This document shows positions 24,305 through 34,992 of a stretch of 64,000 nucleotides of DNA, in pieces. A model generated the notes under the pieces. It ran no database searches. It saw only the letters and a program-made list of their open reading frames with translations, and had not been told where the DNA came from. The stretch's first letter is position 1. Each line of letters opens with the position of its first letter. Source of the stretch: Trichostrongylus colubriformis (taxonomy: Eukaryota > Nematoda > Chromadorea > Rhabditida > Trichostrongylidae); contig OZ022257.1 of NCBI GenBank assembly GCA_963978905.1, forward strand, positions 20,789,664 through 20,853,663. Reading direction: 5' to 3'. Made by a program: the position numbers and the translations under genes.

Positions 24305-25258
24305 AACTTCATTCTCACAGGATGGGCCGAATGGTAGTGAATTAAGATATTCTTATTGCTGGGTTTACGATACCATTTGGTTCTAATCGTTCCTCTCGAA
24401 AGCTGGATTTGCACATTGAGGAACGGCAACCAGTTTTCCGTAGGCTTCTCTTTGGTGGAGTGAATACGATCAGCCTGATCATTCAAAAGGTCGAAACATG
24501 CGTCCATTTCTCGCTGGGTAGAGCACATAATAATGCAGTCGTCGATGTAACGCATGTATAGAACTGGCTTGCGGTCTAGTACCGGTTTCTCAACTTTGGC
24601 CATGAAGGCTATGGCTAGCACTGGGGCTAGACCTTGGCCCATGGCCAAACCTCGAAGTTGTTTGTAGTACTCGCCTGACCACCTGAAGATCGAACACTTG
24701 AGGCACTCATTCAGCATCGACATTATCCGTGAAGTGGAAAACCGGTACAAGTTGAGAGTGCGCTCATGCTCGCACATTAGGTTGTATGTAGCCTCCAACG
24801 CGGCCTCATTTGATACATTGGTGTATAAAGACGTCAAATCAAACGATTCCATGGCGATGTCTTCTTGGAGACGTACTGGACAACTTTTCGAGCAGCATTT
24901 TAGTGTTGGTCAGGTGGGCGGGTGTGTACTTGAGGAGCTGTGTTAGAATCAGGTTGAGAATCCATGATATTCTGTCAGTAGGCCCACCCACATTGCTGAT
25001 GATAGGCCTAACCTTGAACGCGCTGGGGTCATTAGAGCTTAGTTCTGTCGTGGTTAGCTTATGTGTTTTGATTAGTACGTATAAAGTAGTACACAGCGGC
25101 AGATCACACTTGAGGCGAGTGATGATGGTGTTAGATAGACCTGCGACCTTTGCAACACTTCTCCAACATCTATTCAGCCTGCGATATTGCTTTGTGTATT
25201 CCTTTTCGGTCGTTTTGCAATATAGTGTCTCGTCTTGGAGGTGCAGTTGAGAAACCAT
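24271..25258 (-). pseudogene. PLE reverse transcriptase, 5'-truncated and frameshifted
   Basis: Two overlapping frames, 24839-25258 and 24271-24852, together encode most of a Penelope-type RT. KVRPIISNVGGP represents the early RT motifs, SFDLTSLYTNV motif A with its Asp, LAMGQGLAPVLA motif B, and YMRYIDDC motif C with the Asp pair. One frameshift near 24865 breaks the frame just before motif A. A second, after HSAHPVRMK near 24305, is explained by comparison with the plus copy, which keeps a few extra bases there. The N-terminal part expected of PLEs is missing at the 25257 junction. Confidence 0.85.
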
Positions 25259-26022
25259 GATATTCTATCAGTCGGCCCATCCTGTGAGAATGAAGCAGGC
25301 TGTGGTGAGCAGCATGTTCAGAGCGGCCACTATAGTCTCCTCGGATGCGGAACTTAGAAAGGAATCGCTGAACATAGCCCATGGCATTGCACGTGCCAAT
25401 GGATATCCTCACACGGGGTCACAGCGCAGGGAGTATCACACACCTAGTGGAGACCGACCAGAGCACCGATCGATAAGGTGTCTTTTTATTTGCCATTCAT
25501 CTCTGAAGAAATGAGTAAAGCGATCAGGGCCAGTTTGCGAAGATGTGATCTACAACAAAACGTCAGGATTGTGGAGATACCCCCAGGGAATCTCAGTAGG
25601 CAGCTGGTCCGAAACCGCTTGTACGACAACTTGTGTGATACCCCTGCTTGCGTCGTTTGCCCCTTCAACAAGAAGGGCGACTGCATGAAGTTGGGGGCAA
25701 TCTATTTGATCCGTTGCCAGGCCTGCGGCAGTGAATATGTGGGTGAAACAGGGCGTCCCCTCCGCACGCGATTTAAGGAACACTTGGAGGGCCTTAAAAG
25801 GTCAATACCTACACTCCGTTGGGTATGCATCGTGTTCAGTGCCATGGAGATACCGAATTTACAGTCTCAGTCACCATCTTGGCACTGGAATCCGAAACCA
25901 CCGCGCGTAAAACATCGGAGGGGTTTTGGATTGCTGCAAAAGACCCTAAAATAAACAGGAAAGACGAACGTGTAGCCATATCCCGTGACCTCGCGCACTT
26001 TCTTGGCCTCTGTAAGCTTTGA
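25257..26022 (+). pseudogene. PLE GIY-YIG endonuclease domain (plus copy)
   Basis: This is the inverted partner of 23651-24304. Frame 25257-25514 carries the RT tail (HPVRMKQAVVSSMFR) and linker. A one-base deletion near 25456, seen against the minus copy, shifts to frame 25478-25954 with the same Cys cluster and GIY-YIG motifs. Differences from the minus copy are few (for example DLQQNVRIV for DLQQDVRTV), so the two copies are of similar age. Confidence 0.8.
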
Positions 26023-26356
26023 TCTGCCCGCGGTTTGTTTTTTCAGGCCTTCTGTTTGGTAGCATACTGGGGTGAAGGATTTAAATCCGAAAGTTGAGCT
26101 TATCAGTCTGTCAGTCTTATCAAACTATTTTCATTCTGAGTGGGGTGAGATTCGTAGAGGCGGAGGTAGTGCTCCTCAGTCTACTAAAAGTTGTCCTACT
26201 GGTGGTCTGCTTTTGCACCCGGATCACAAATACCAAGGTAAGCCCATGCCGCCCTTCGATTGATCGATACCGAGAGCTGGTTTAGTACTTTGTTGAAAAG
26301 GTTCTCGGGATTGTGAAAGTCATGGAGTGAATTAGGTCTCAAGTTTTTTCGACTTC

Positions 26357-26394
26357 AGGCTCTGAAGAAGGCGAAGACGCCGAAACGTTAGCCT
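26357..26394 (+). ncRNA. Hammerhead-like ribozyme motif, plus PLE arm
   Basis: This is an identical motif in the opposite arm: CTGAAGA at 26362-26368, stem II 26370-26381, GAAACGTT at 26382-26389, and stem I closing at 26390-26394. Conservation in both arms means it predates or arose with the duplication. Confidence 0.55.
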
Positions 26395-26453
26395 CGAATA
26401 AATAAATAAATAATAACGTAAATCTTGGAAGGCTTCAACAAAAATTAGCCAGA

Positions 26454-27080
26454 GTGTCTATCCATGCCAAGATTAAAAGAGAGTCGAACATGGGAGATCC
26501 CCTGAACATCACACCATCTTCCATTCCTCATGTTCTGCAACTCGGCCGCCCAGGACCCCTTCATCACCATTCGACGTACTGTCATTCGGTGGCTTTGTGA
26601 CCAGTCACTAGTGCCGCTTCCCCTGTTGCACAGAGTTCACAACAATTCTCCGTAGGTCCCTCGTTGATAATGATCTCTAACTGGGGATGACTCATTAACC
26701 AACAACGGCTGCGTGGGAGTATCCCTACAATACAATCATGAATCAAGCGAACCTATCGGAGGTCTTTTCATGATCACCGCGCATCAGAGGCATTAGCCAA
26801 AGAAAACAAAAATTGTCAAGAAAATCTTTCGATGAGCTCCGAATAGTCCCTATTATCAAAATGCCTTTGGCTTTTTTATACTTCTCTAAATAGCCTCAAA
26901 GACAGCATGAGGGATAAAATGGGTGTTTGGAGAGGTTGAACGGTAGATAAAAGTCAGAGGTACAAGAGGACATTGTACAGCGCTATTCGCGACAAAACTA
27001 ATCCTCTGGGCTCCTTAAGAGGCTGTACGCTGGCTCGCGAACACTCATAAGTTTAGTTTTTCCACACCTGGGTGTATACG
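26454..27080. other. Intergenic
   Basis: No gene or clear repeat. Its first ten bases (gtgtctatcc, 26455 on) are the inverse complement of a word at about 22932. This could mean the PLE inverted repeat once extended further, or be chance. Confidence 0.4.
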
Positions 27081-27249
27081 TACAATATACTCCATTTCGA
27101 AGGGCCTGATAGGGCGTCTACGGATATGGGTGGGCGAGAGTGAGAGTGCGTGGCAAGAGTGAGAGTGTGTGGCGGAGTGAGGAAGTTTGATACATTATCA
27201 CCCAATTCCGTAGGCCACGCCCTATCGGGTGCTCCGAAATGGGCTGTAC
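27081..27249. mobile_element. MITE family D copy
   Basis: A diverged copy of the palindromic family at 29759-29895 and 32051-32177. It has tacaatatactccatttcga and gaaatgggctgta ends, an agggcgt core and a gagtgtgtggcggagtgag centre. Confidence 0.65.
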
Positions 27250-27385
27250 ATTCCTGCCCCGCACTACATACTCACGTGGCTCGTGTCGACATGAAATGCG
27301 TAATAGCTACTGAAAGTGGGGTGAAGAATGGGGTCCTGTTTTTCAAACATCTCGTTGATTATTCTGTTTTGTTCACGATCACATT

Positions 27386-27528
27386 GGACCGCTTTCATAC
27401 CTTGCGGTGCTGGTGGCAGGGCGTGGTTGCATCGTCTCTGCGTCTCCGGCCGTACCACTCCACCTTGCTGCTTGTAAACGCAGCCACGTCTGCTTCTAGC
27501 AGGCATACGCAGGGTATGAAAGCGGTCA
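27386..27528. mobile_element. Harbinger-like MITE (family B) copy
   Basis: Termini ggaccgctttcatacc and ggtatgaaagcggtc are inverted repeats resembling GGCCGCGGTCATAC. The interior has ggcagggcgtgg and a diverged inverse. The 241-aa frame across 27150-27875 reads through this and the neighbouring MITE and is not a gene. Confidence 0.6.
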
Positions 27529-28292
27529 CACTCCTGCCCTTAAAAATCTGCCAAGCTATCCCCCGTGCCCTGCCTTTGAGCAACCATGAGCAGGCTAGGA
27601 CCCCTTCCGATTTAAAGTATTTTCAAGTGTCTCAAGAATACAGTGAGAAGCAAGTTCATCGACTGCAAATAGAAGGGCCACGTGTGCCGTACTGCTGTGT
27701 TTCAACCTCTGTCCCTTTCTGTAATTTCTGTGACGTATTTTCATCTCGCCCTGTGCCCCATTCGCGATATAACTTCCGCTCTTCGATAACAAGCTCTTAT
27801 CGCAAGCCGAGCCTTTTTGTTCCGCGATCTAGTGACGAAGGATGCAATAGCATTTCGGGAGCGGAAGTTCACTGAATCAGTGCGGATCATTTTTACTCAT
27901 CTTCTAATCCCAAACTCTTTCAGCTGCTTACCCACTGAAAAAGACGAATAGATGTAGGAAACTGGAAATGGAAACAAGTGAATCTTTTTGTCTTTTCCGC
28001 AGAACTTTGCAATGGCCGCCCCCTCACTGATTGAGAAGTATACTAAAAATCTGTTAGCACATATCTGCTCGTACGTGTAATTTGAATAATTTTCTTCAAC
28101 GGATAGCTGTCCGATGGTGTAGCACCAGGGCAGCAGGCTAAGACAACCACCCAGTCGAGCTTCTACCTTGGCTAAATGATTAGTCCGACATGTATGGGAA
28201 CCTTGTCGTGGACCCGTCGGCTTCACCTTTGAAGCCAGAACGTGTACGGTCAACTGCACAGCAGAGATCTCCGTCACCGTCCCAGCCTTGAC

Positions 28293-28676
28293 TTGAAGAC
28301 AGCATTAAGGATAATATGATTAACGAAAAATCCATCAAAGAAGTCACTAACATGGAGACTAAGCGCCTGAGAAGCTTATATATGGCAAAATCCCCGACGA
28401 AAAGCGCGCCCCCGAGCTGTAGTGACGGCGTAACGGATAATACCTGACGCCTATGGATTACCGAACCCGCCTCAAAGGGCCGACTTTACCGAAGAGTGAC
28501 TGAGGAGTAGGGTAATGAGCATGATAGCAGAATGATACTTATCGTATCGTACTGAAGCCGTATTGATGCGATGACGTGGTGCTTGATGTGTAACTTTCGT
28601 GGTGAACACGCCCACCGGTCAGTATCGAAGATTGAAATGAATGAAACAAGCGAATCACTCCTAACGCTGCCTTTAA
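28293..28676. mobile_element. MITE family C, uninterrupted copy
   Basis: Termini ttgaagacagcattaagg and cctaacgctgcctttaa are inverted. It aligns with 61511-61955, sharing atgagcatgrtagc, gaatgatac and gacgtggtgcttga. It lacks the insertion present in the other copy and so serves as the empty site. Confidence 0.75.
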
Positions 28677-29107
28677 TAGCATCTTCAAAGTGACTTCAGG
28701 CTGCAAATCAAAGTGATAGCGGGTAATTTAAGCTGACATTGGATACTTTCTATGTCGCGAGTCTTCTGTTTCGAACTGTTGCTTCGCGAAGATTTGAATC
28801 TGATCGTTCTTCGGTACCTTTCGTTTTCTATCGGTCATATTGTTGTGATGGTGAACAGGAATGCGCACGTACTTATAAACGACGTCATTTGATCCTGTTT
28901 TCTCTAATAATAGTACTTTCTAACGGAACTGACGGGGCACGGATCACTGATTAAACGATGCGCCATCACGTACGCTCCTTCTACCCACCTAAAATACGTG
29001 TGAAGTTGCTTCTCTTCAGTGGATTCTGTCGGACTTTGAAAACAGACTGTGACTCCTCAGGATTTATTTATCGAATAGTTCACTTACTTGTCTCATGACA
29101 CGGACGT

Positions 29108-29347
29108 GGGTGCATACCCTTATGTCAGGATTTCGCACCGCGGCATGTCGCAAGCGAAGCAGTGCGGACGAGCTAAAGGTGCCATGTTGTTGGGTTCCAA
29201 AGCGATTACAAGTCATCTGCGTATCGCGTCCCTAGCATTACCGTGTAATCGTTCGAAGACCCAATTATCGCGACGCGTATAGCTCGCACACACTGCGTCG
29301 CAGGCCGCTCGTCGTCGTGCGAAAACCTGACATAAGGGTACACATCC
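29108..29347. mobile_element. MITE family E, uninterrupted copy
   Basis: Left end gggtgcatacccttatgtca is inverted at the right end (tgacataagggtacacatcc). The interior has gcggacgagctaaaggtgcc and ttgttgggt. Flanks acggacgt and acagacgt suggest a target duplication of about 8-9 bp with one change. The other copies at 57462-57936 and near 41409 carry insertions. Confidence 0.75.
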
Positions 29348-29758
29348 CACAGACGTGATACCAAGAGCGATAGGTGCCACCGCTCCTACCTTTGTGATGC
29401 AGGAATAATCCAGGAATGATCCCGATGTGAGCTGGCTACCAAACCCCAATGGTGAATAGGTGTCGGACTGGACTGAGTGGATAAAAACACTGCCTTGTAG
29501 GGTGGCTTTCACGTGTTATTGCCAGAAACAGGATGCATGGAGTACTCCGGAAAGGGAATAAATCTGCGTGGAATTCGTTACAGCGCTAAGTACCATGTTC
29601 ATTCACGCACGCCATGGTCAAAATGGCTTTTTGGCTCCTTTTGGCTAGTATGTGTTGTTTTACTTGATCGAAAATATATACTGATAACTCTGGATAATAA
29701 AAAGCCATATCAATTGAACAAAACCGTCCTCTCTCGCGTAGCTGTGTGCGCCAGAATC

Positions 29759-29895
29759 TACAGTCGAGTTCCCGAAGGCTGGCAGGGCGTGGCCTACACA
29801 CTTGGATGAGAGTGTGTGGCGGAGTGAGAGAGTTCGATACACGTTCATCCAATTCCGTAGGCCTCGCCCTGCCAGCCGTTGGGAAATGGACTGTA
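29759..29895. mobile_element. MITE family D copy
   Basis: Palindromic: tacagtcgagttcccgaagg at one end and gttgggaaatggactgta at the other. The core is ggctggcagggcgtggccta and its inverse. It is closely similar to 32051-32177. Confidence 0.75.
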
Positions 29896-30646
29896 CTACT
29901 AATGGTACACGCTGTCTGCAATGATGTAAAAGATGTTATATAACGGTTCCAGTGAGGATGATTCAACTGCATCGATACATTCCGATTGGCTGGATGTTGC
30001 ACGTACCAGGAAATCACATCACTTTGCACTTCCAGCAAAACTTTCAGTGCACTAAACACGCATCGCATTCCATCGTGTGTATCAACCATGCACCGAGGTC
30101 GCAGGGGTGTGTCTTGTGACGGGTTTATGTTATCACTAGCGAAATACCACAGGATCACGTGGAAAACACGCGTACGAAAACTTGAAAGCAGGGAATGTCC
30201 CTAAAGACGTCCTTCTTTCAGGCTCTATACTTCAGTTGATAAATTTCAAATAGTATCCACATATCTGGCCAGCTTTTCGCAAGCTTGTCAATTTGGGTGT
30301 ACCGGCAATGAGGCAGCTGATCAGTGTTTACGAATGTTCACTACTCTGTGGAATGCAGCTTTTCACATATGTTACTAAGTTTTGATTTCTCCCTTTTCTC
30401 ACCCACTACCTCGAATTTCCGATGAGAATGAGCCACAAAAGTGATTTCGCTCCTACATCAGAAAACTGGCAACTCATGATGAACGTCTCATGGCTAGGTG
30501 TTACAAGAACTACTAAGCGATAAACCTTCATGATCGTAAAGCTGGTGTGTCAAGCGTCGATTATCAGCCGCATCTTTTTTTTGTCTGTTTTTTTCTTGTT
30601 CCGCAAAAACACGACTTCAGTGACACGACGGTGCAAAGAAGTGCGT

Positions 30647-30784
30647 CACGGTCCCTTCGCCTCAGATCATGTAAACCTTCGAATCACTCCCCACGGTCCC
30701 CTCGCCTCAGATCATGTAAACCTTCGAATCAGTACCCACGGTCCCCTCGCCTCAGATCATGTAAACCTTCGAATCACTCCCCAT
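30647..30784 (+). repeat. Tandem repeat, 3 x 45 bp
   Basis: Three units begin at 30647, 30692 and 30737 with cacggtccc and each contains tcagatcatgtaaaccttcg. The units are nearly identical. 45 is a multiple of 3, so a frame stays open across it, but there is no other coding evidence. Confidence 0.9.
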
Positions 30785-30824
30785 GGGTGGCAGGTCAAAA
30801 TTTATGAAAGGCCATTGGAGGCAG

Positions 30825-31504
30825 TACGTCGGGCACTATTTTTATTTCGGGAATAGGCAATACTGTTATCATGTGAGTATAATTGATGGTTCCATCGTAA
30901 AGTTGGACTTCTTATTACTGTATACCCGATCATTCATTTTGCCGCACGGCGCTATTTGTTTATTTTCTATTCAGCTGAAAATTTTGTCGACACAAGCCTT
31001 CTTTTGTGCGTTTGTCAAATTGTAAGGGATCCAACGGGAAAATATTTTTTGCAAACCCATGTGTTCATGTAAAATTGCTTGTATACTGGTGAAACTATCG
31101 TTTAGGGATGCCTCAATCTCAGAATAGGTGACATGGCGATCTTGCTTAATCATATTGCACACAGCATCGATGTTTTCTGGCACAACTGCCTATTTTGGAC
31201 ATCCTTCACGAATCTCGTCGGACAGCCAGCTACGACCACGATTGAATTCCCTGATTACCAGCGATACACTGCGGTTTTTGATGGGGCTCAAATGCCATTT
31301 TTTTAAATTTTTTCAAAAATTTCATTTTCATTGCCTGAAAGGACAAAATTTTCCTGAAATATAAAATAAACGAATGGCGCCGTGCGGCAAATTGAATGAT
31401 CGGGTATACAGTGATAGGAAGTCGAACTTTACGATGGAACCATCACTTATACTCACATGATAACAGTATTGCCTATTCCGGAAATATAAATAATGCCCTA
31501 CGTA
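30825..31504 (-). mobile_element. Mariner-like element with long TIRs, defective
   Basis: TIRs of about 150 bp (30825-30975 and 31355-31504) begin tacgtmgggcaytatt. Between them the minus strand encodes a mariner N-terminal region: FNRGRSWLSDEIREG, then frame 30971-31183 with VPENIDAVCNMIKQDRHVTY and FTSIQAILHEHMGLQKI. This is the helix-turn-helix DNA-binding part. The catalytic half is missing, so the copy is non-autonomous. Confidence 0.75.
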
Positions 31505-32050
31505 GGTGGGACAAGTAGGTCGGCGGTTTCACATGGAATAGAGGTGTTGACATCGAGTAGTGCGGGAAAGGTGTAAAAATGAAAATGAATGAGCCGAAAT
31601 CTCAAAAAAGGTTGCGTTCTTTTCGCTATCCTGGTGATGGGTGTATTGTATCATTGATTAGCCAAACTCGGTCGGATATGCTACAGCGACCCGCAGTACC
31701 TGACAAGTGTATCTAGAGGCACGACCACAAATGGGTGCAGCCAAGTCAAGAGCCTGATGTTAAAGAAAACGACCCTCTCCTCTTCGATGTTTCCGAGCAC
31801 TGTATGTGGATACCCTCATCTGCCGTCTCTCCAAAATCGTTCGTCAATCGATAATCATAGCAATGCTACCTATTGCTATTACAGATATGATTATTAATTG
31901 CCGACCTTTGAATCAATGAAATCATCTCATCGGTACCAAATTCTTTCGAAAGTGTATGGATGCAGAGGAGGATTTCGAAATACGATTTTCTCAGAATTTC
32001 TAGACCCATACTTGAGTTTGGATGAAGTGCATGGGGCGTCGTTAGATATG

Positions 32051-32177
32051 TACAGTCCAGCTCCCGAAGGCTGGCAGGGCGTGGCCTACAGAGTTGGGTG
32101 AGAGTGTGTGGCGGGGTGAGACAGATCGATACAAGTCCGTAAGCCTCGCCCTGCCAGCCGTCGGGAAATGGACTGTA
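32051..32177. mobile_element. MITE family D copy
   Basis: tacagtccagctcccgaagg is inverted as cgtcgggaaatggactgta. It has the same core as 29759-29895. Confidence 0.75.
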
Positions 32178-33891
32178 GCACATAGTGCGCCTTCAACCTC
32201 AAAGCGACACCACCTACTTACTGTCTGCTATATCCCAGAGGTCACTTCAAAATTGGTAATTCTTTCATACCTATTTCACGACACGACGTAATGTCGGGGA
32301 AATCGACCGTGTAGGTACGGCGCACTCCTGCAGTGTGGCTCCCATTCCCTCCCCCTCCTCTTTGACCCGAGGGGTAAGGGAAAGAGAGGGAGCTTTCCTC
32401 ATTTTCTGTCTGAGAAGCCCGCATGTTTCGCGGGGAGGGGCGTCACTTTGTGCTTTGACACTGAAGCATGGTACTGTGAGGAAATATTGTTGCAGATCTT
32501 ATTGTTGAGGGACGGCAGTGATATTCCTGTGGCCCCGCGCAGAATTTTGGTGTTTTTGGAAGTGATTGCAAACGTTCAATGCCTCTCAAGATGTCCAAAG
32601 AATGTCAGCTGAGCAGAATAAACTTTGCATACGGGTTTTTAGTCATATATCTTGTGATTCTTGAAATATTTGATTTGTAGTAGCTTTGTGTTGACTGTGG
32701 TCCGCGATTTGAATTGAGTAAACGTTCAAACCCAGACAAGACTGGAATCTGCCCTTATGTAGCATGGCGCCCAAAAAGCATAAGTTTGGTTTGGGCACGT
32801 ACCCTCCACGACAGAGTTTTCACCCAGAACTTTGATACGGTTATAGCATTGTTCAGAAATCTTTTGTTAAAGATGGCTGTTTTAATGGCTTTTCTCTTTA
32901 AGACTTCGGCTTTTTAATGGGGATTTCATTATATCAAAATTTCATCAGATCAACCGATCATTCACACTAATCCTTTTATTGGATCAATGAATCATTAGCC
33001 AGATATCATAGTCAAGGAAGTACTGAATAAAATGAAAAAAAGGAAATACCGTGTATGTATACCTTCCTAAGCTTGACACACCGCTGCTACCAAATGCTAA
33101 TCATCACTCTCTACTTGGAGATGTGTCCTAAACTATACATAATTCGCTTTCAGCATTGTGGTAAATTGCAAGCGTGTTTTTCTCTATAAAACATTCTCGC
33201 ATTTGATAATAAATATTAGGTTGGGCCCTAAATTCCCACCGTCTTGCACATGATCTATTTCCTCTTAATCTTTCAGTAACATCATTCATGACTCTTTGGA
33301 TGGCTCCTGTACCAGCGTGTAGAGAAAAATCTGCTTCTACTTCTGGATGGAGGCTCATGACAAAAAAACTCTGTCACAGCCGGGTACCGTATAAAAGATA
33401 ACAGAAAACCACGATTTATGGCCGCTGGCAACAGGTGCCCCAGAAGTTCTGAGGAATGCTTCGTATTCATCTTAAAATATGACTAGTTTTAGAAGGAGTG
33501 TAACCAAGACGTGGATAGCAGGAGGTTAGCATTGCAAGTGTACATCCAAAGAAGCAAAGGTCCAGAATGATGGATCTTTTGTCACTTCTTCACGGCCCAT
33601 CGTAAACATAGGCTATTAAAAATCTGCGAACGAGTCTTCACATTTCAATGGACCATACAATGAAAACCGACTGAATTGCGCAGCAAATATGCTCGTCTCC
33701 ATCGAACAGATAAGGTCTGCTCGCTTCCTACGGTGACACCAACCCCCCGAATCCAAAGATGAATATCTAAAAAACTGTATAAAATCAGTTGCAGCGCTTC
33801 TGGCCTAGTTTTTGTCAATCTTGAATACATGCAGTACGAAGTGCCACTTTTTGGCACTTTGAATCATCTTCTAGAAGAGATATAGTACATA
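32178..33891. other. Intergenic
   Basis: No gene I can support. A minus frame at 33128-33358 (EVEADFSLHAGTGAIQRVMN) looks slightly protein-like, but I found no phase-compatible partner exon and no family. A G/C-rich block lies near 32340-32380. Confidence 0.4.
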
Positions 33892-34556
33892 CACGGGGTG
33901 CCAAGAAAATTTTTTTCTCCACTTTCAACCCCACATTAGTCGAACTTCAGCAAATTCTTACGTGGTATTTCCATACCCAAATTCAAGAGCACACTTCATA
34001 CTGTTACTAAACTCCGTGAGAGCCTTCTGCACGAACAGGATCGGGAGCTTATTACGAGTGAACATGATGAGTCACGTGAGAACTATGAAACCTTGCTAGG
34101 GTCCGTTCAGCCTGAGTACCTGATCCATGCTCCCAACATCCTTGTTTCCAAGAAGCAAACTGTGACTTTACCACTGAAGCCTTCCGAAGGCGGGTTTGAG
34201 GCATGAAAATGACACTTCGGATCACACCAGCGTTGACCGAGCAGCAAGGGCTCTGAGACTTCCTTGAAGCGAAGAGCCAATCTGTACGAAGCTTTCCACA
34301 AAAGACGTATCACGGAACCTGGCTCCACAGTTTTTAACGGACCTTAACACCGTGGATGCTCTGAAGCCCGTCTGCGTCGAAAGAAGGCTTCGTGTTGATA
34401 AAGGTGAAAGTAGTAGTCTCAGCTTGGTCCTATTTCTAAAGGAACATTTCGGGGATATTTTGCCCCCAATAGTTTTATCTCTTTCGTTCCCCTATACTTT
34501 GTATATGTACTTGGCGGATGTGAGCCATGAGCAATTTCCTTTTTTGGCACCCCCTG
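33892..34556. mobile_element. Tc1/mariner-type TIR element T1
   Basis: TA-cacggggtgccaagaaaa at the left and ttttttggcaccccctg-TA at the right form a TIR with a TA target duplication. The 665-bp body aligns with the copy at 45399-46750. No intact transposase frame. Confidence 0.75.
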
Positions 34557-34992
34557 TAGTTCCAAGGACAGAGGATTGTTAAAAGCGCCTTCTAACAGTT
34601 CTTGGATTCCCCAGGAAAAATTAGGCAAGTGGAGGGACTAGATATACTCAATGATCATCGAGAAGAGAGGGCTGAATTTAATGGCTTCAGTATGATTCCA
34701 GAAGCAAAATGAAACGAAACAGCAAGATGCCAGACAATATGTTTGTCGAAATATTTTACAAGATGGAGGCAAAAAATTTTGTTTCATGGTTACAGCACAT
34801 TTGTCGACAAATATTATTATAGAATAGTATGTACTATTCAAAACACGCTAAAAGACTAGGTTATCAGAACTCGTATCAGAAGATCGCATTGAATATCAAT
34901 GAACACGTAAAAGCAGCTCGGCAGTATAACGGATTACTGTCTACATACACAAAAGAGACCACTACTGGGCATATTAGATGGTCGACGAGGGG

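Larger units (their letters stand above)
23153..26453. mobile_element. Head-to-head pair of Penelope-like retroelements
   Basis: Two copies of one Penelope-like element (PLE) meet at 25257. The minus-strand copy (25257 down to 23153) carries RT core, GIY-YIG endonuclease and 3' tail. The plus-strand copy (25258 to 26453) starts late in the RT sequence and carries only endonuclease and tail. The shared parts form inverted arms of about 1.15 kb, closely similar by eye, around a loop of about 0.95 kb. Both arms end in a hammerhead-like motif, a gcctcgaataaataaataa tail and a ttggaaggcttcaacaaaa word. PLEs are known to insert as partial and inverted copies, and template switching or twin priming are possible causes. 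Both copies are frameshifted and presumed dead. Confidence 0.85.

Noticed and set aside
27150..27875. 241-aa plus-strand open frame
   Set aside because: It runs through two unrelated palindromic MITEs (27081-27249 and 27386-27528) and has no domain.
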